The notes under the pieces are model-generated. The model did not search any database. It worked only from the letters and a program-made list of their open reading frames with translations, and had not been told where the DNA came from. Made by a program: the position numbers and the translations under genes. A stretch of 64,000 nucleotides of DNA from Mucilaginibacter sp. KACC 22773 (lineage in GTDB: Bacteria; Bacteroidota; Bacteroidia; Sphingobacteriales; Sphingobacteriaceae), in the NCBI RefSeq assembly GCF_028736215.1, contig NZ_CP117883.1, positions 5,456,001 through 5,520,000 of the forward strand, in the 5' to 3' direction. Below are positions 45,935 through 54,366 of the stretch, piece after piece. Position 1 is the stretch's first letter; each line of letters starts with the position of its first letter.

Positions 45935-46100
45935 CATCTGCATATTTGCATATCTGAAATCTGCACATCTGAATCCTCATCTGCACATTTGCATATCTGA
46001 AATCTGCACATCTAATTCTCTCATCTACACATTTGCATATCTGAAATCTGCATATCTAATTCCCTCATCTGCATATCTGCACATCTGAAATCTGCACATC
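45935..46100 (-). repeat. four ~44-bp tandem repeats after murE
   Basis: Units start at 45935, 45978, 46022 and 46066 (43, 44, 44 and 35 bp): CATCTGCAYATTTGCATATC, TGAAATCTGCACATCTAATT, CYCTC on the plus strand. In transcript sense the array begins 3 bp after the murE stop codon. It is the most elaborate copy of the GATGTGCAGATTTCA vocabulary. Confidence 0.9.
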
Positions 46101-46103
46101 CAC

Positions 46104-47564
46104 CTACACCAATAATTTAAACTGCTCTTCCAACTCCTCCATATCGTCGAAGTGGTTCTTCACTCCATGCGATTCCTGGTATTTTTCGTGCCCTTTACCA
46201 GCTACTAAAATTATATCTCCCGGATTGGCCAGCATGCAGGCTGTTTTAATTGCCTCTCTCCTGTCAACTATGCTCACTGTGTGACGTTTAAACGCCGGGT
46301 CAACGCCCTCGATCATGTCTTTGATGATCTGGGCAGGGTCTTCCGAGCGTGGATTGTCTGATGTCAGGATTACTTTGTCGCTCCATTCGCTGGCTACACG
46401 GGCCATAATAGGGCGTTTGGTTTTGTCGCGATCTCCGCCACAACCTATTACAGTTATTACCTTCTCGTTGCCTTTGCGGATATCGTGAATGGTGCTCAGC
46501 ACATTTTGCACAGCATCCGGTGTATGGGCGTAATCAACTATACCTATTACTTTATTTGGCGCCACTATGTATTCAAAGCGGCCTTCGGCACCGGTTAGTT
46601 TGCTCAGGCTGGTTAGCGTTTTGGCTTTATCCTGCTCTAACAACATAGCTGTGGCGTAAACCGCCAACAGGTTGTAGGCATTAAAGGTGCCCACCATTTT
46701 AAACCATACCTCTTCATTATCAATATGCAATAACAGGCCGCCAAACTGGTTTTCCAGGATGCGAGCCTTATAATCGGCCATGCTTTTTAGCCCGTAGGTT
46801 TTGCGGTGCGCCTGCGAGTTTTGCAGCATGATGTTACCATTCTTATCATCGCTGTTGGTTAAAGCAAAGGCGCTTTTCGGCAATCCATCAAAGAAGGCTT
46901 TCTTGGCCTTCAGATAACTGTCAAAGGTTTTATGATAATCCAAATGATCGTGCGTGAGGTTGGTAAATACCCCGCCCGAAAAATGCAAATTGGCTACCCG
47001 GTGCTGTGCAACCGCATGCGAGCTAACTTCCATAAAGCAATAATCGCAGCCTTGTGTCACCATCTCTTCCAGCAAACGGTTAAGTTCAATAGGATCAGGC
47101 GTGGTATGGGTTGATGGTATTACCTGGCCATTAATCTGATTTTCGACAGTTGATAGCAAACCGGCTTTATAGCCCAGATCGCGAAACAATTGATAAAGCA
47201 GCGTAGCGATGGTGGTTTTGCCATTGGTACCGGTAACGCCAACCAGCTTTAACTGTGCCGATGGATTACCGTAAAAATTGGCAGCCACCAAACTCAATGC
47301 CTTAGCCGAATCGGCTACCATTAAAAAATCAACTTCGGCCGCGGTGTGGGCAGGTAAATCTTCGCATATAACAGCGATGGCGCCCTGTTTAATAGCCTGG
47401 TCAATATAATCGTGCCCGTCAACCTGTGTGCCTTTTACGGCAACAAACATCGACCCCGGAATTACCTGGCGCGAATCAAAAGCTACAGACGTAATTTCTA
47501 CATCGGCGCTGCCTTGTAACTCGGTAAATGCTAACCCATCTATTAAATCACTTAAATACCTCAT
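46104..47564 (-). CDS. murE: UDP-MurNAc-tripeptide synthetase MurE (meso-DAP type)
   Basis: 486 residues. ATP loop GTNGKTT (111-117), the carbamylated-lysine region SYLKAKKAFF, and the specificity motif DNPR at 403-406. DNPR marks enzymes that add meso-diaminopimelate rather than lysine, so the peptidoglycan should be of the DAP type. Its start overlaps the ftsI stop by 4 bp (ATGA), a sign of translational coupling. Confidence 0.97.
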   Translation of the reverse strand: MRYLSDLIDGLAFTELQGSADVEITSVAFDSRQVIPGSMFVAVKGTQVDGHDYIDQAIKQGAIAVICEDLPAHTAAEVDFLMVADSAKALSLVAANFYGNPSAQLKLVGVTGTNGKTTIATLLYQLFRDLGYKAGLLSTVENQINGQVIPSTHTTPDPIELNRLLEEMVTQGCDYCFMEVSSHAVAQHRVANLHFSGGVFTNLTHDHLDYHKTFDSYLKAKKAFFDGLPKSAFALTNSDDKNGNIMLQNSQAHRKTYGLKSMADYKARILENQFGGLLLHIDNEEVWFKMVGTFNAYNLLAVYATAMLLEQDKAKTLTSLSKLTGAEGRFEYIVAPNKVIGIVDYAHTPDAVQNVLSTIHDIRKGNEKVITVIGCGGDRDKTKRPIMARVASEWSDKVILTSDNPRSEDPAQIIKDMIEGVDPAFKRHTVSIVDRREAIKTACMLANPGDIILVAGKGHEKYQESHGVKNHFDDMEELEEQFKLLV

Positions 47565-49675
47565 TGCAGTTCAATTGTTATGCGTGATCCTTTTGGTATT
47601 AGGCTGCCGCCAGTAACCGATTGTGTGGTTACCATGCCGCTGCCGCGTACCGTTACTTTATAACCTGCATTGCCCAAAACATACAGGGCGTCGCTCAGGC
47701 CCATTCCTGTTACTGTAGGAACAGTGCCTTCTTTATATCGTGTATCCTCAAATGGTATACCATTGCTGGTATCAACTCCGTTGCCTGCTGCATCTGCCGA
47801 TGCGTATAGTGGCTTAACCCCCAATTTGGTATATACATGTTTTAGTGCCTTTAAATTGCCCTGCTTTACCTTAGGCATTGATGTATTGCCAACAAGGCTT
47901 ACCGGCGATGGCTGGTTTATTTCCATATCATTGGCATAAACCTTATCGGCAATTTCCCTGAAAATAGGCCCGGCAACCTTAGCCGCCAGGTATGATCCGC
48001 GGGTGGGATTATTTACCACCACGATCATCGAATATTTAGGATGATCGGCCGGAAAATAACCGCAAAACGATGCCTGATATTTTTTTACCTTATAACCTTT
48101 TGTACCATCGGCTACCTGGGCTGTACCTGTTTTACCAGCCACCGTATAACGGGGGTTTTTAATTACGCGCTTACAATTACCTTCCTGTACAACGCCTTCA
48201 AGCATGCTTTTTACTTTACCAAGCGTAGCATCCGAGCATACTTTTTCATTAATTACCCTGGCGTTAAACTGCTCAATGGTGCTACCCATCCTCCTGATCT
48301 CGCGCACAAAAATCGGCGCTATCATTTTACCATTGTTGGCTACCGAATTATAAAACGCCAGCATTTGCAACGGGGTAAGGTTCATTTCATAACCATAGGC
48401 CATTTCGGGTAGGGTATAATACTTGTTCCAGCTGCGGTTGCCCGGGTTTTTTATAACAGGCCTTCCTTCGCCGGGAATTTGCAGCTGCAGCTTATCATTT
48501 AAATGATAGCTGTACAGCTTATTGATAAACTGCCATGGGTTATCTTTATAATGACCATATACCAACTTTGCTGCCGCCACGTTTGATGATTCTTCAAAAG
48601 CTTTTTTAACCGTCATTTCATAGTTGTCATGCTCGGTATCGGTAATGGTTGGCCCCTTGGGGAACTTGTATTTACCGCCCTCAGCATTTACTATAGTATT
48701 GGTATCCAGTTTATGCTGATCAAGCAGGGTCATATATGACACCAGCTTGAAGGTAGAACCCGGATCAATAGCGTTACTGATGGCATAATTAAAACTCTCC
48801 TTAAAAGTATTTTCTTTTGAACGGGTAAAATTGGCTATGGCACGCACTTCGCCGGTAGCAACTTCCATCAGCACCACACAGCCATGATCGGCTGCGCTTG
48901 AATCCAGCTGCCTTAATAAAGCCGCCTGTGCTATCTCCTGGAAGTTAACATTAATGGTCGACATGATATCGGCGCCATCTTTTGCCGGTATCTCGTCTTC
49001 ATCATTATTTACAGGCATCCACGTTCCGCCGGGAATACGCTGCATTAAGCGCCTGCCATTTTCGCCATTGATGTATGACGAGTAAGCCCCCTCCAGCCCT
49101 ACCGGGTTTTTAATGTTTTCGTTTTTATAACCAATGGTACGAGCAGCCAAAGCATGAAAAGGCAAAATGCGCTTGTTTTGCTGCAAAACAATCAGGCAGT
49201 TTTTAGTTTTCCTATTTTTAAACACCGGGAACTCACGAATCTTTTTTAACTCCTGATAGCTTACCCTGCGGCGTAAAAGCTGGTAACGCGAGCCATCTTT
49301 ACGGGCATCGCGCAGCAACCTGGCATATTCGCGCGGCGTTCTATCGCCATATAATTGCGATAAATCTGTCGCCAGCACCTCTACATTATCATTAAATACA
49401 CTATCAATGGCAAGGCCTGCACCCAACATATCCATGTGCAACTCATACTCGGGTACCGATGTTGCCAACAGGCTGCCATCTACCGAAAAAATATTACCAC
49501 GCGCAGCCTCTACATCCCTGAACTGGGCTGTCATGTTTACTGCTTTGGCTTTCCATTTTGCGCCCTGTATAAATTGTACCCGGCAAAGCTGTACCACAAC
49601 CGCGAACGAAAAAAGCACAACAAGGCCAAAGGCAATATACACCCTAAGCAATATGTTAGTCCTAATTTTCATCAT
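47561..49675 (-). CDS. ftsI: septal transpeptidase FtsI (PBP3-type) with PASTA domain
   Basis: 704 residues. One N-terminal membrane helix (about 8-30), a PBP dimerisation domain and the transpeptidase with S307-TFK, S363/S364-N and a KTG box (AGKTGTAQ). It ends with a PASTA domain (about 640-704, TVPTVTGMGLSDALYVLGNA). It cross-links septal peptidoglycan with FtsW. A PASTA domain on the division PBP is common in Firmicutes and Bacteroidota, absent in E. coli FtsI. Overlaps ftsL by 14 bp. Confidence 0.96.
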   Translation of the reverse strand: MMKIRTNILLRVYIAFGLVVLFSFAVVVQLCRVQFIQGAKWKAKAVNMTAQFRDVEAARGNIFSVDGSLLATSVPEYELHMDMLGAGLAIDSVFNDNVEVLATDLSQLYGDRTPREYARLLRDARKDGSRYQLLRRRVSYQELKKIREFPVFKNRKTKNCLIVLQQNKRILPFHALAARTIGYKNENIKNPVGLEGAYSSYINGENGRRLMQRIPGGTWMPVNNDEDEIPAKDGADIMSTINVNFQEIAQAALLRQLDSSAADHGCVVLMEVATGEVRAIANFTRSKENTFKESFNYAISNAIDPGSTFKLVSYMTLLDQHKLDTNTIVNAEGGKYKFPKGPTITDTEHDNYEMTVKKAFEESSNVAAAKLVYGHYKDNPWQFINKLYSYHLNDKLQLQIPGEGRPVIKNPGNRSWNKYYTLPEMAYGYEMNLTPLQMLAFYNSVANNGKMIAPIFVREIRRMGSTIEQFNARVINEKVCSDATLGKVKSMLEGVVQEGNCKRVIKNPRYTVAGKTGTAQVADGTKGYKVKKYQASFCGYFPADHPKYSMIVVVNNPTRGSYLAAKVAGPIFREIADKVYANDMEINQPSPVSLVGNTSMPKVKQGNLKALKHVYTKLGVKPLYASADAAGNGVDTSNGIPFEDTRYKEGTVPTVTGMGLSDALYVLGNAGYKVTVRGSGMVTTQSVTGGSLIPKGSRITIELQ

Positions 49676-50078
49676 TATCCTCCTTCACCCTTATCTTTTT
49701 TGGCGGCTCAACGCTTTGCCTCACCCCAAGGGTATCGGCACGTTTGGCCACTTCAATTAATGTACTTTTAAAAGCCATATCGGCTTTTGTAGTTTTAAAA
49801 TCCCAGCTGCGTTCTTTCACCTCCTTAGTAAGGTCATCAATATCGCGGATGGTTTTTTCGGCCAGGTGCATATTACCTATATACACCATACCCAAAAAAG
49901 CAATGAACAGTACAAAAGGCAGGGCGCTGGTGGCCTTCTCGCTTGTAATAAAGCGCTTGGTAAAAAATTGCGTAAAGAAATTATCGGGGATCTCCCTTTT
50001 TTTGGGTTTATCCTCAACAATAAGCTCTTCTGCCTCTTCTTCCTCCTCCTGAATTTCTGTACGGAAACGATTGCTCAT
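49662..50078 (-). CDS. ftsL: FtsL-like divisome protein
   Basis: 138 residues. An acidic cytoplasmic N-terminus (EIQEEEEEAEELIVEDK), one transmembrane helix (about 51-70, ALPFVLFIAFLGMVYIGNMH) and a short periplasmic coiled-coil-like segment (AEKTIRDIDDLTKEVKERSW). Sequence identity among FtsL proteins is low, so the call rests on topology and the position between rsmH and ftsI. Its start overlaps the rsmH stop (ATGA). Confidence 0.85.
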   Translation of the reverse strand: MSNRFRTEIQEEEEEAEELIVEDKPKKREIPDNFFTQFFTKRFITSEKATSALPFVLFIAFLGMVYIGNMHLAEKTIRDIDDLTKEVKERSWDFKTTKADMAFKSTLIEVAKRADTLGVRQSVEPPKKIRVKEDNDEN

Positions 50079-50977
50079 ATTTTTACAGCTATCCTTAATT
50101 TAGCGCTCCTTGCCCTGTTATTTTTACTTATTTCATCTGCCGATGCGGTTATAGCCCCACGACTTACAGCATCAAGCGGCCTTTGGTTATTGCCGTATAA
50201 ATCCTTTTCTACTTCGCCGCTAAACTTACCTTTTGCGATGAAGTTTTTTACCAGCCTGTCTTCCAGCGAGTGATAGCTCATTACTACCAACCTGCCACCA
50301 ACGGCCAGCACGTCTGCACTTTGTACCAAAAATTCCTTCAAAGCTTCCAGCTCCTGGTTAACTTCGATCCGCAGCGCCTGGAAAACCTGTGCCAGATACT
50401 TATTTTCTTTCCCTTTTGGGATGCGGTTAATAATCGCGTTCTTCAAATCGGCTATGGTTACTATTGGAGCATTAAGCCTGGCGGTAACAATAGTTTCGGC
50501 CAGCGATTTGGCATTCTGAATCTCGCCGTAAACTCCAAAAATGCGGTGCAGTTCAGCACCGGTATAATTATTTACCACATCCTTGGCCGTTAGCTCGCCG
50601 CCCTGGTTCATCCTCATATCCAGCTCGGCATCAAAGCGGATTGAAAAACCACGCTCGGCCTGGTCAAACTGGTATGATGATACGCCTAAATCGGCCAGTA
50701 TGCCATCAACGGGGATAGCACCGTGCAAACGGCAAAAGTTTTTCAGGTACCTGAAATTCTGATCTATAAAAACAAAGCGTTCATCGTCAATTATATTTTG
50801 CTGAGCATCGGTATCCTGGTCAAACGCCAGCAAAGTACCTTCGGGGCCCAAATGTTTCATAATCTCGCGCGAATGCCCGCCGCCGCCAAAGGTTACATCC
50901 ACATAGGTGCCATCCTTTTTTATAGCCAGGCCATCAATGCATTCCTGCAGCATAACCGGTGTATGGTACTCACTCAT
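50075..50977 (-). CDS. rsmH: 16S rRNA m4C1402 methyltransferase
   Basis: 300 residues. HTPVMLQECIDGL start, SAM motif YVDVTFGGGGHSREIM, DLGVSSYQFDQAERGFSIR and the C-terminal MSYHSLEDRLVKNFIAKG are hallmarks of RsmH/MraW, which N4-methylates C1402 of 16S rRNA. Second gene of the dcw operon; it overlaps mraZ by 8 bp. Confidence 0.97.
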   Translation of the reverse strand: MSEYHTPVMLQECIDGLAIKKDGTYVDVTFGGGGHSREIMKHLGPEGTLLAFDQDTDAQQNIIDDERFVFIDQNFRYLKNFCRLHGAIPVDGILADLGVSSYQFDQAERGFSIRFDAELDMRMNQGGELTAKDVVNNYTGAELHRIFGVYGEIQNAKSLAETIVTARLNAPIVTIADLKNAIINRIPKGKENKYLAQVFQALRIEVNQELEALKEFLVQSADVLAVGGRLVVMSYHSLEDRLVKNFIAKGKFSGEVEKDLYGNNQRPLDAVSRGAITASADEISKNNRARSAKLRIAVKI

Positions 50978-51434
50978 CTATCCTCCTTGCTTTACTACCC
51001 ATTACCGCTTCGGCCAATTCGGCAAAATTATCAGGCTCGTTATTTATCATTTCGGTATGGGCAGCCTTATCCCACACTTCAATTTTGTTTAACACACAGG
51101 TTAAAACAACATCATTACCAATGCCGGCAAAATCAAGCAAACTCTTTGGCAAAAGCACCCGGCCGGCCGAATCAGGCATCAAAGCCGTGGCGCCGCCAGT
51201 GAAATACCGAATAAAACGCAGGTTTTGCCGGTCATATTCGTTAAGTTTGCTCAATTCGTCAAGTCTTTTGTCCCATTCGGATTTTGTGTAAATAACCAGA
51301 TACTTCTCCAGGCCGCGATTGATCATAAGGCCCTCGCCGTCAGCTTCAGGAAGCTGCTTTTTGAGGCCCGCAGGGATCATCATTCGCCCTTTGGCATCCA
51401 GTTTACATTCAAATTCTCCGGTTAAATGCGGCAT
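50970..51434 (-). CDS. mraZ: MraZ transcriptional regulator
   Basis: From ATG 51434, 154 residues with two SpoVT/AbrB-type half-repeats: LDAKGRMMIPAGLKKQL (about 12-28) and PDSAGRVLLPKSLLDFAGI. The Asp-x-x-Gly-Arg motif is present in both. MraZ is a ring-forming DNA-binding protein that controls its own dcw operon. The in-frame extension to 51494 runs into the operator and is rejected. It is the first gene of the cluster. Confidence 0.95.
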   Translation of the reverse strand: MPHLTGEFECKLDAKGRMMIPAGLKKQLPEADGEGLMINRGLEKYLVIYTKSEWDKRLDELSKLNEYDRQNLRFIRYFTGGATALMPDSAGRVLLPKSLLDFAGIGNDVVLTCVLNKIEVWDKAAHTEMINNEPDNFAELAEAVMGSKARRIDE

Positions 51435-51479
51435 TATAAGACTATGGCTTAATTTAATAGGTAAAAGTAATTTTCTTTT

Positions 51480-51504
51480 ACCACAAATTACCACTTTTTA
51501 CCAC
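51480..51504 (-). promoter_or_regulatory. candidate MraZ operator
   Basis: Three ACCAC boxes (GTGGT on the coding strand) at 51480-51484, 51490-51494 and 51500-51504, exactly 10 bp apart, 46 bp upstream of mraZ. MraZ is known in E. coli to bind three direct repeats containing TGGG with 5-nt spacers, i.e. the same 10-bp period. The palindrome CCACCAAAAA / TTTTTGGTGG (51501-51530) adjoins. Confidence 0.7.
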
Positions 51505-51671
51505 CAAAAAGTTTTCAACATTTTTGGTGGCTTTTGGGCTATACGGCAAATTTCAAAAGAGCGTTGAGCGGCCATTTAAAATCAGAATCAACACTTAATA
51601 GAGTGGGCTCAACAATAAACGCTAAGGCTATTTTAGCAAACCTTCCGCGCAAGTTTTTATCGAAAATTTTG

Positions 51672-51679
51672 TAAATTTG
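51672..51679 (+). promoter_or_regulatory. -7 promoter box of the antitoxin gene
   Basis: TAAATTTG matches TAnnTTTG and ends 7 bp before the vapB ATG; no clear upstream TTG at the usual spacing. Suggests a leaderless or very short leader. Confidence 0.35.
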
Positions 51680-51686
51680 ATTCATA

Positions 51687-51902
51687 ATGGAAAAGCTGAC
51701 AATCAATATCCCCGACAAAAAAAGTTCGCTGGTAAAACAAATCCTTATCGGGCTCGGTGTTACTATACAACAGGATTCCTCTACTAATACCATTGCCTAC
51801 AGAGAAAAACTGGCTAAAATTTCGATATGGTCTGATGATGATTTGAAGTTTTTAGAAGAAGGTAAAAATGCTTTCGAAAGCTTGAAACCACAACAATGGT
51901 AA
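51687..51902 (+). CDS. probable VapB-type antitoxin
   Basis: 71 residues: a short N-terminal beta strand (MEKLTINIPDKKSSLVKQIL) followed by a helix and an acidic C-terminal tail (WSDDDLKFLEEGKNAFESLK). No domain is certain from sequence. The call rests on the overlap of its stop with the ATG of a PIN-domain toxin (7 bp) and on the size. It would neutralise the toxin by direct binding. Confidence 0.7.
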   Translation: MEKLTINIPDKKSSLVKQILIGLGVTIQQDSSTNTIAYREKLAKISIWSDDDLKFLEEGKNAFESLKPQQW

Positions 51903-52271
51903 TAGATACCGGTATATTTATTGAACATTTACGTGCTAAGGACAAACTTGGCACTACTTTATACAAGATTTCTGACAATACCGAGCTCTTCATTTCTTCG
52001 GTATCTCTTTATGAACTATATATGGGGGGCGACCAATAAGGAGAAGGAAAACGATGTAAAGAATATAACAGGGGATCTTTCTGTATTACCCTTTACAGAC
52101 ACTGTTGCCCAGAAAGCCGCGCAGATTTATCATCAATTGCGCCAGAGTAATCAAATGATTGAATTCCGGGATATTTTTATTGCCGCAAATTGCATAGTTA
52201 ATGAAATGCCGATCGTCACTTTGAATAAAAAGCATTTCAAGCGCATCGATGGCCTAAAAATATTGCGGTAA
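51896..52271 (+). pseudogene. VapC-type PIN-domain ribonuclease, frameshifted
   Basis: Reading from ATG 51896: MVIDTGIFIEHLRAKDK... SSVSLYELYMGGDQ then stop. The rest of the PIN domain (NKEKENDVKNITGDLSVL, EFRDIFIAANCIVNEMPIVT) continues in the +1-shifted frame to 52271. Removing one G from the G6 run at 52024-52029 restores a continuous ~124-residue protein (ELYMGATNKEKEND) with the PIN acids Asp4, Glu40 (YELY) and Asp in FRD. The gene is therefore either a decayed toxin, a phase-variable one or a sequencing error in a homopolymer. Confidence 0.85.
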
Positions 52272-52306
52272 ACGATTTATTTTTTGCCCCTTATTTAAAG
52301 AAACGA

Positions 52307-53041
52307 TTAATAATTTTCCCCCTTCAAAACAGCCACCATCGCCCTTACTTCATCTTCATCGGCAATATAAACATTTCCATAATCGCTCACCTCTTTATTA
52401 ATATAAGTTAAAGGATTTGGCGCTACAGCGCGTGCCGATGAATGGTATTCTGTTGCATTACTTTCGGCTACCAGTTTTTGCAGGTTGGTTGATTTAACAC
52501 CGGCACCGGGCATAATGGTAATACGGCCGGCGGCTTGTTTAACCAGCTCACCCAACAACTGGCCGGCATCGGGCGCCGCGCTTTTTTGCCCGGAGGTGAG
52601 TACCCGCCGGCATCCGCAGGCTATCAGTTCTTCTAACGATTTTAAAGGATCGGGCGTACCATCGAACGCACGGTTGCAGGTAACGCTCATTGGGCCAGCC
52701 CATTCAACAATGCGTTTCAGCCATTCGGTATCAATTTCGGCATCTATGGTTTGTGTGCCTACCGAAATGCCATTGCAGCCCAACTCACGGCAAATTTGTA
52801 TGTCGTGCTTAATAATGGCGTATTCATCCTCGTTGTAAAAATAATTTCCAGACCGCGGCCTGATGATGGGGAACAAAGCGATACCTATTTTATCGCGCAC
52901 CTGTTTTATGGTGCCATAGCTCGGAGTAGTACCGCCTTCAATAGGGTTATCACATAATTCAACCCGCGCAGCACCGGCGCGCTCGGCTATAATACAAGTT
53001 TGAATAGTAAAGGCGCATACTTCGAGAATCCTGGCAGGCAT
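52307..53041 (-). CDS. cutC: CutC family protein
   Basis: 244 residues, TIM-barrel CutC: LEVCAFTIQTCIIAERAGAA, RVELCDNPIEGGTTPSYGTI, FPIIRPRSGNYFY and ITIMPGAGVKSTN. The family is called copper homeostasis protein, but direct copper binding is disputed and the true reaction is not settled. It lies 46 bp downstream of the PepSY membrane gene on the same strand and may be part of that unit. Confidence 0.9.
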   Translation of the reverse strand: MPARILEVCAFTIQTCIIAERAGAARVELCDNPIEGGTTPSYGTIKQVRDKIGIALFPIIRPRSGNYFYNEDEYAIIKHDIQICRELGCNGISVGTQTIDAEIDTEWLKRIVEWAGPMSVTCNRAFDGTPDPLKSLEELIACGCRRVLTSGQKSAAPDAGQLLGELVKQAAGRITIMPGAGVKSTNLQKLVAESNATEYHSSARAVAPNPLTYINKEVSDYGNVYIADEDEVRAMVAVLKGENY

Positions 53042-53087
53042 ATTTTATTATTTTGCTAAGTTGTAAACATACAAACTATCAAATAAT

Positions 53088-54308
53088 TTAAACCAATTCC
53101 ATCTTCCTATAGGTTTTAGTTTTTTTACGTGTACGGTTAAGCCACATCATTACCCCTGTTACCGGGAATATGAGCGATAAAAGACATACAATAAAACTAA
53201 TTATTTTGGTAGGCAAGCCGTAAACCGAGCCGGTATGTATTGGTTTTACGTAAGCCCTTGCCCGCTGGCCTAAACTTTTGGCGGCAAACAATTGCGCCCC
53301 TGCTATGCCGCCGCTATATTGGTCAACGTAATAGGTATTGGCGGTGGTTTCAACTGCACCCTTAGGTAAAATGTTTATGCTGTAAACGGCCAGCGAATCT
53401 TTAGGCACCCTTACTGTATAATAATCTGCCAATGCGGTTTGTGCTGTTACCGCCTGCAATGCGGCATCTACCTTTAAAGCTTGGGCCCCGGCCTGGTACT
53501 TTGATTGCGGAGCTTTGGGCTGCTCTTTTACCAGCTTTGAACCGGTTATAGCAAATAATGCCTGGTTAGCCAGCTTAAACGTCATAATTAAACCCGTTAA
53601 CGCAATCACAATTAAAAATATCGAAGTGTAGAAGCCGGTAACCAGGTGCAAATCATGTACCAGCCGTTTGGTGCTGCCGCCCCACTTTATTTTTAAACGC
53701 TGCTTCATAACGTTTTTGGTTTTAGGCCACCACAGTATTACCCCGGTTATTAATATAAACAGGAAAAGCAATGTCGAGATTGACACCACCCAATCGCCCA
53801 GGCTATCTTTACCTGCCAACAAAAAACGGTGAAACATTTCGGCCGAGTACAGGAACGATTGCCTGCGGCTGTATTGCCCTGTCACCTGGCCGGTGTAGGG
53901 GTTTACAAACACGCTTAAATTTGCCCGGTCGGCCTCTTTAGCTTTTTTATCCTTATCGCCCTGTACCTTTGCGGGCTTGCCCTTTTCGGCCTGAACAGCA
54001 TTACCTTTTTTATCTTTCTTTTCGGGTACAATTAAGCCAACCTCAACCGTTCTGGTGGCATCATTATAAACCATTGCCGAGGCCAGCTTTGCTTTGGGAA
54101 CCTGCTTAAGGGCTGCCTTAATCATTTGCTCCAGCGGTACCCGTGTAGCTGCGGCCTGCACGTAATAAAGTTTGGGGTGCAGGGTATGCTCAATTTCTTT
54201 TTCAAAAACCAGCATAGTACCCGTGAGGCACGAGCAAAAAATAACAATGCCTGCCGCGAGGCTCAAATAAAGATGTATGGTACGGAAAAATACTTTCATG
54301 GCTTTCAT
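53088..54308 (-). CDS. PepSY-associated transmembrane protein
   Basis: From ATG 54308, 406 residues (54323 and 54299 are alternatives). FFRTIHLYLSLAAGIVIF is the typical first helix; three further helices lie at about 185-205, 230-250 and 370-390. The periplasmic part has a charged low-complexity insert (PEKKDKKGNAVQAEKG). The family, also called iron-regulated membrane protein or ferric-reductase-like PiuB, is usually next to siderophore receptors and is thought to help reduce or release iron. The receptor gene is 58 bp upstream on the same strand, which supports this. Confidence 0.85.
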   Translation of the reverse strand: MKAMKVFFRTIHLYLSLAAGIVIFCSCLTGTMLVFEKEIEHTLHPKLYYVQAAATRVPLEQMIKAALKQVPKAKLASAMVYNDATRTVEVGLIVPEKKDKKGNAVQAEKGKPAKVQGDKDKKAKEADRANLSVFVNPYTGQVTGQYSRRQSFLYSAEMFHRFLLAGKDSLGDWVVSISTLLFLFILITGVILWWPKTKNVMKQRLKIKWGGSTKRLVHDLHLVTGFYTSIFLIVIALTGLIMTFKLANQALFAITGSKLVKEQPKAPQSKYQAGAQALKVDAALQAVTAQTALADYYTVRVPKDSLAVYSINILPKGAVETTANTYYVDQYSGGIAGAQLFAAKSLGQRARAYVKPIHTGSVYGLPTKIISFIVCLLSLIFPVTGVMMWLNRTRKKTKTYRKMELV

Positions 54309-54366
54309 TACAAAACCGGGCATGCTAAGGCATATCCCGGTTTGTTTATTAATATGTGTTAGTGTA

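Noticed and set aside
45935..46100. 44-bp tandem repeats as a CRISPR
   Set aside because: No spacers; all parts of each unit are repeated.
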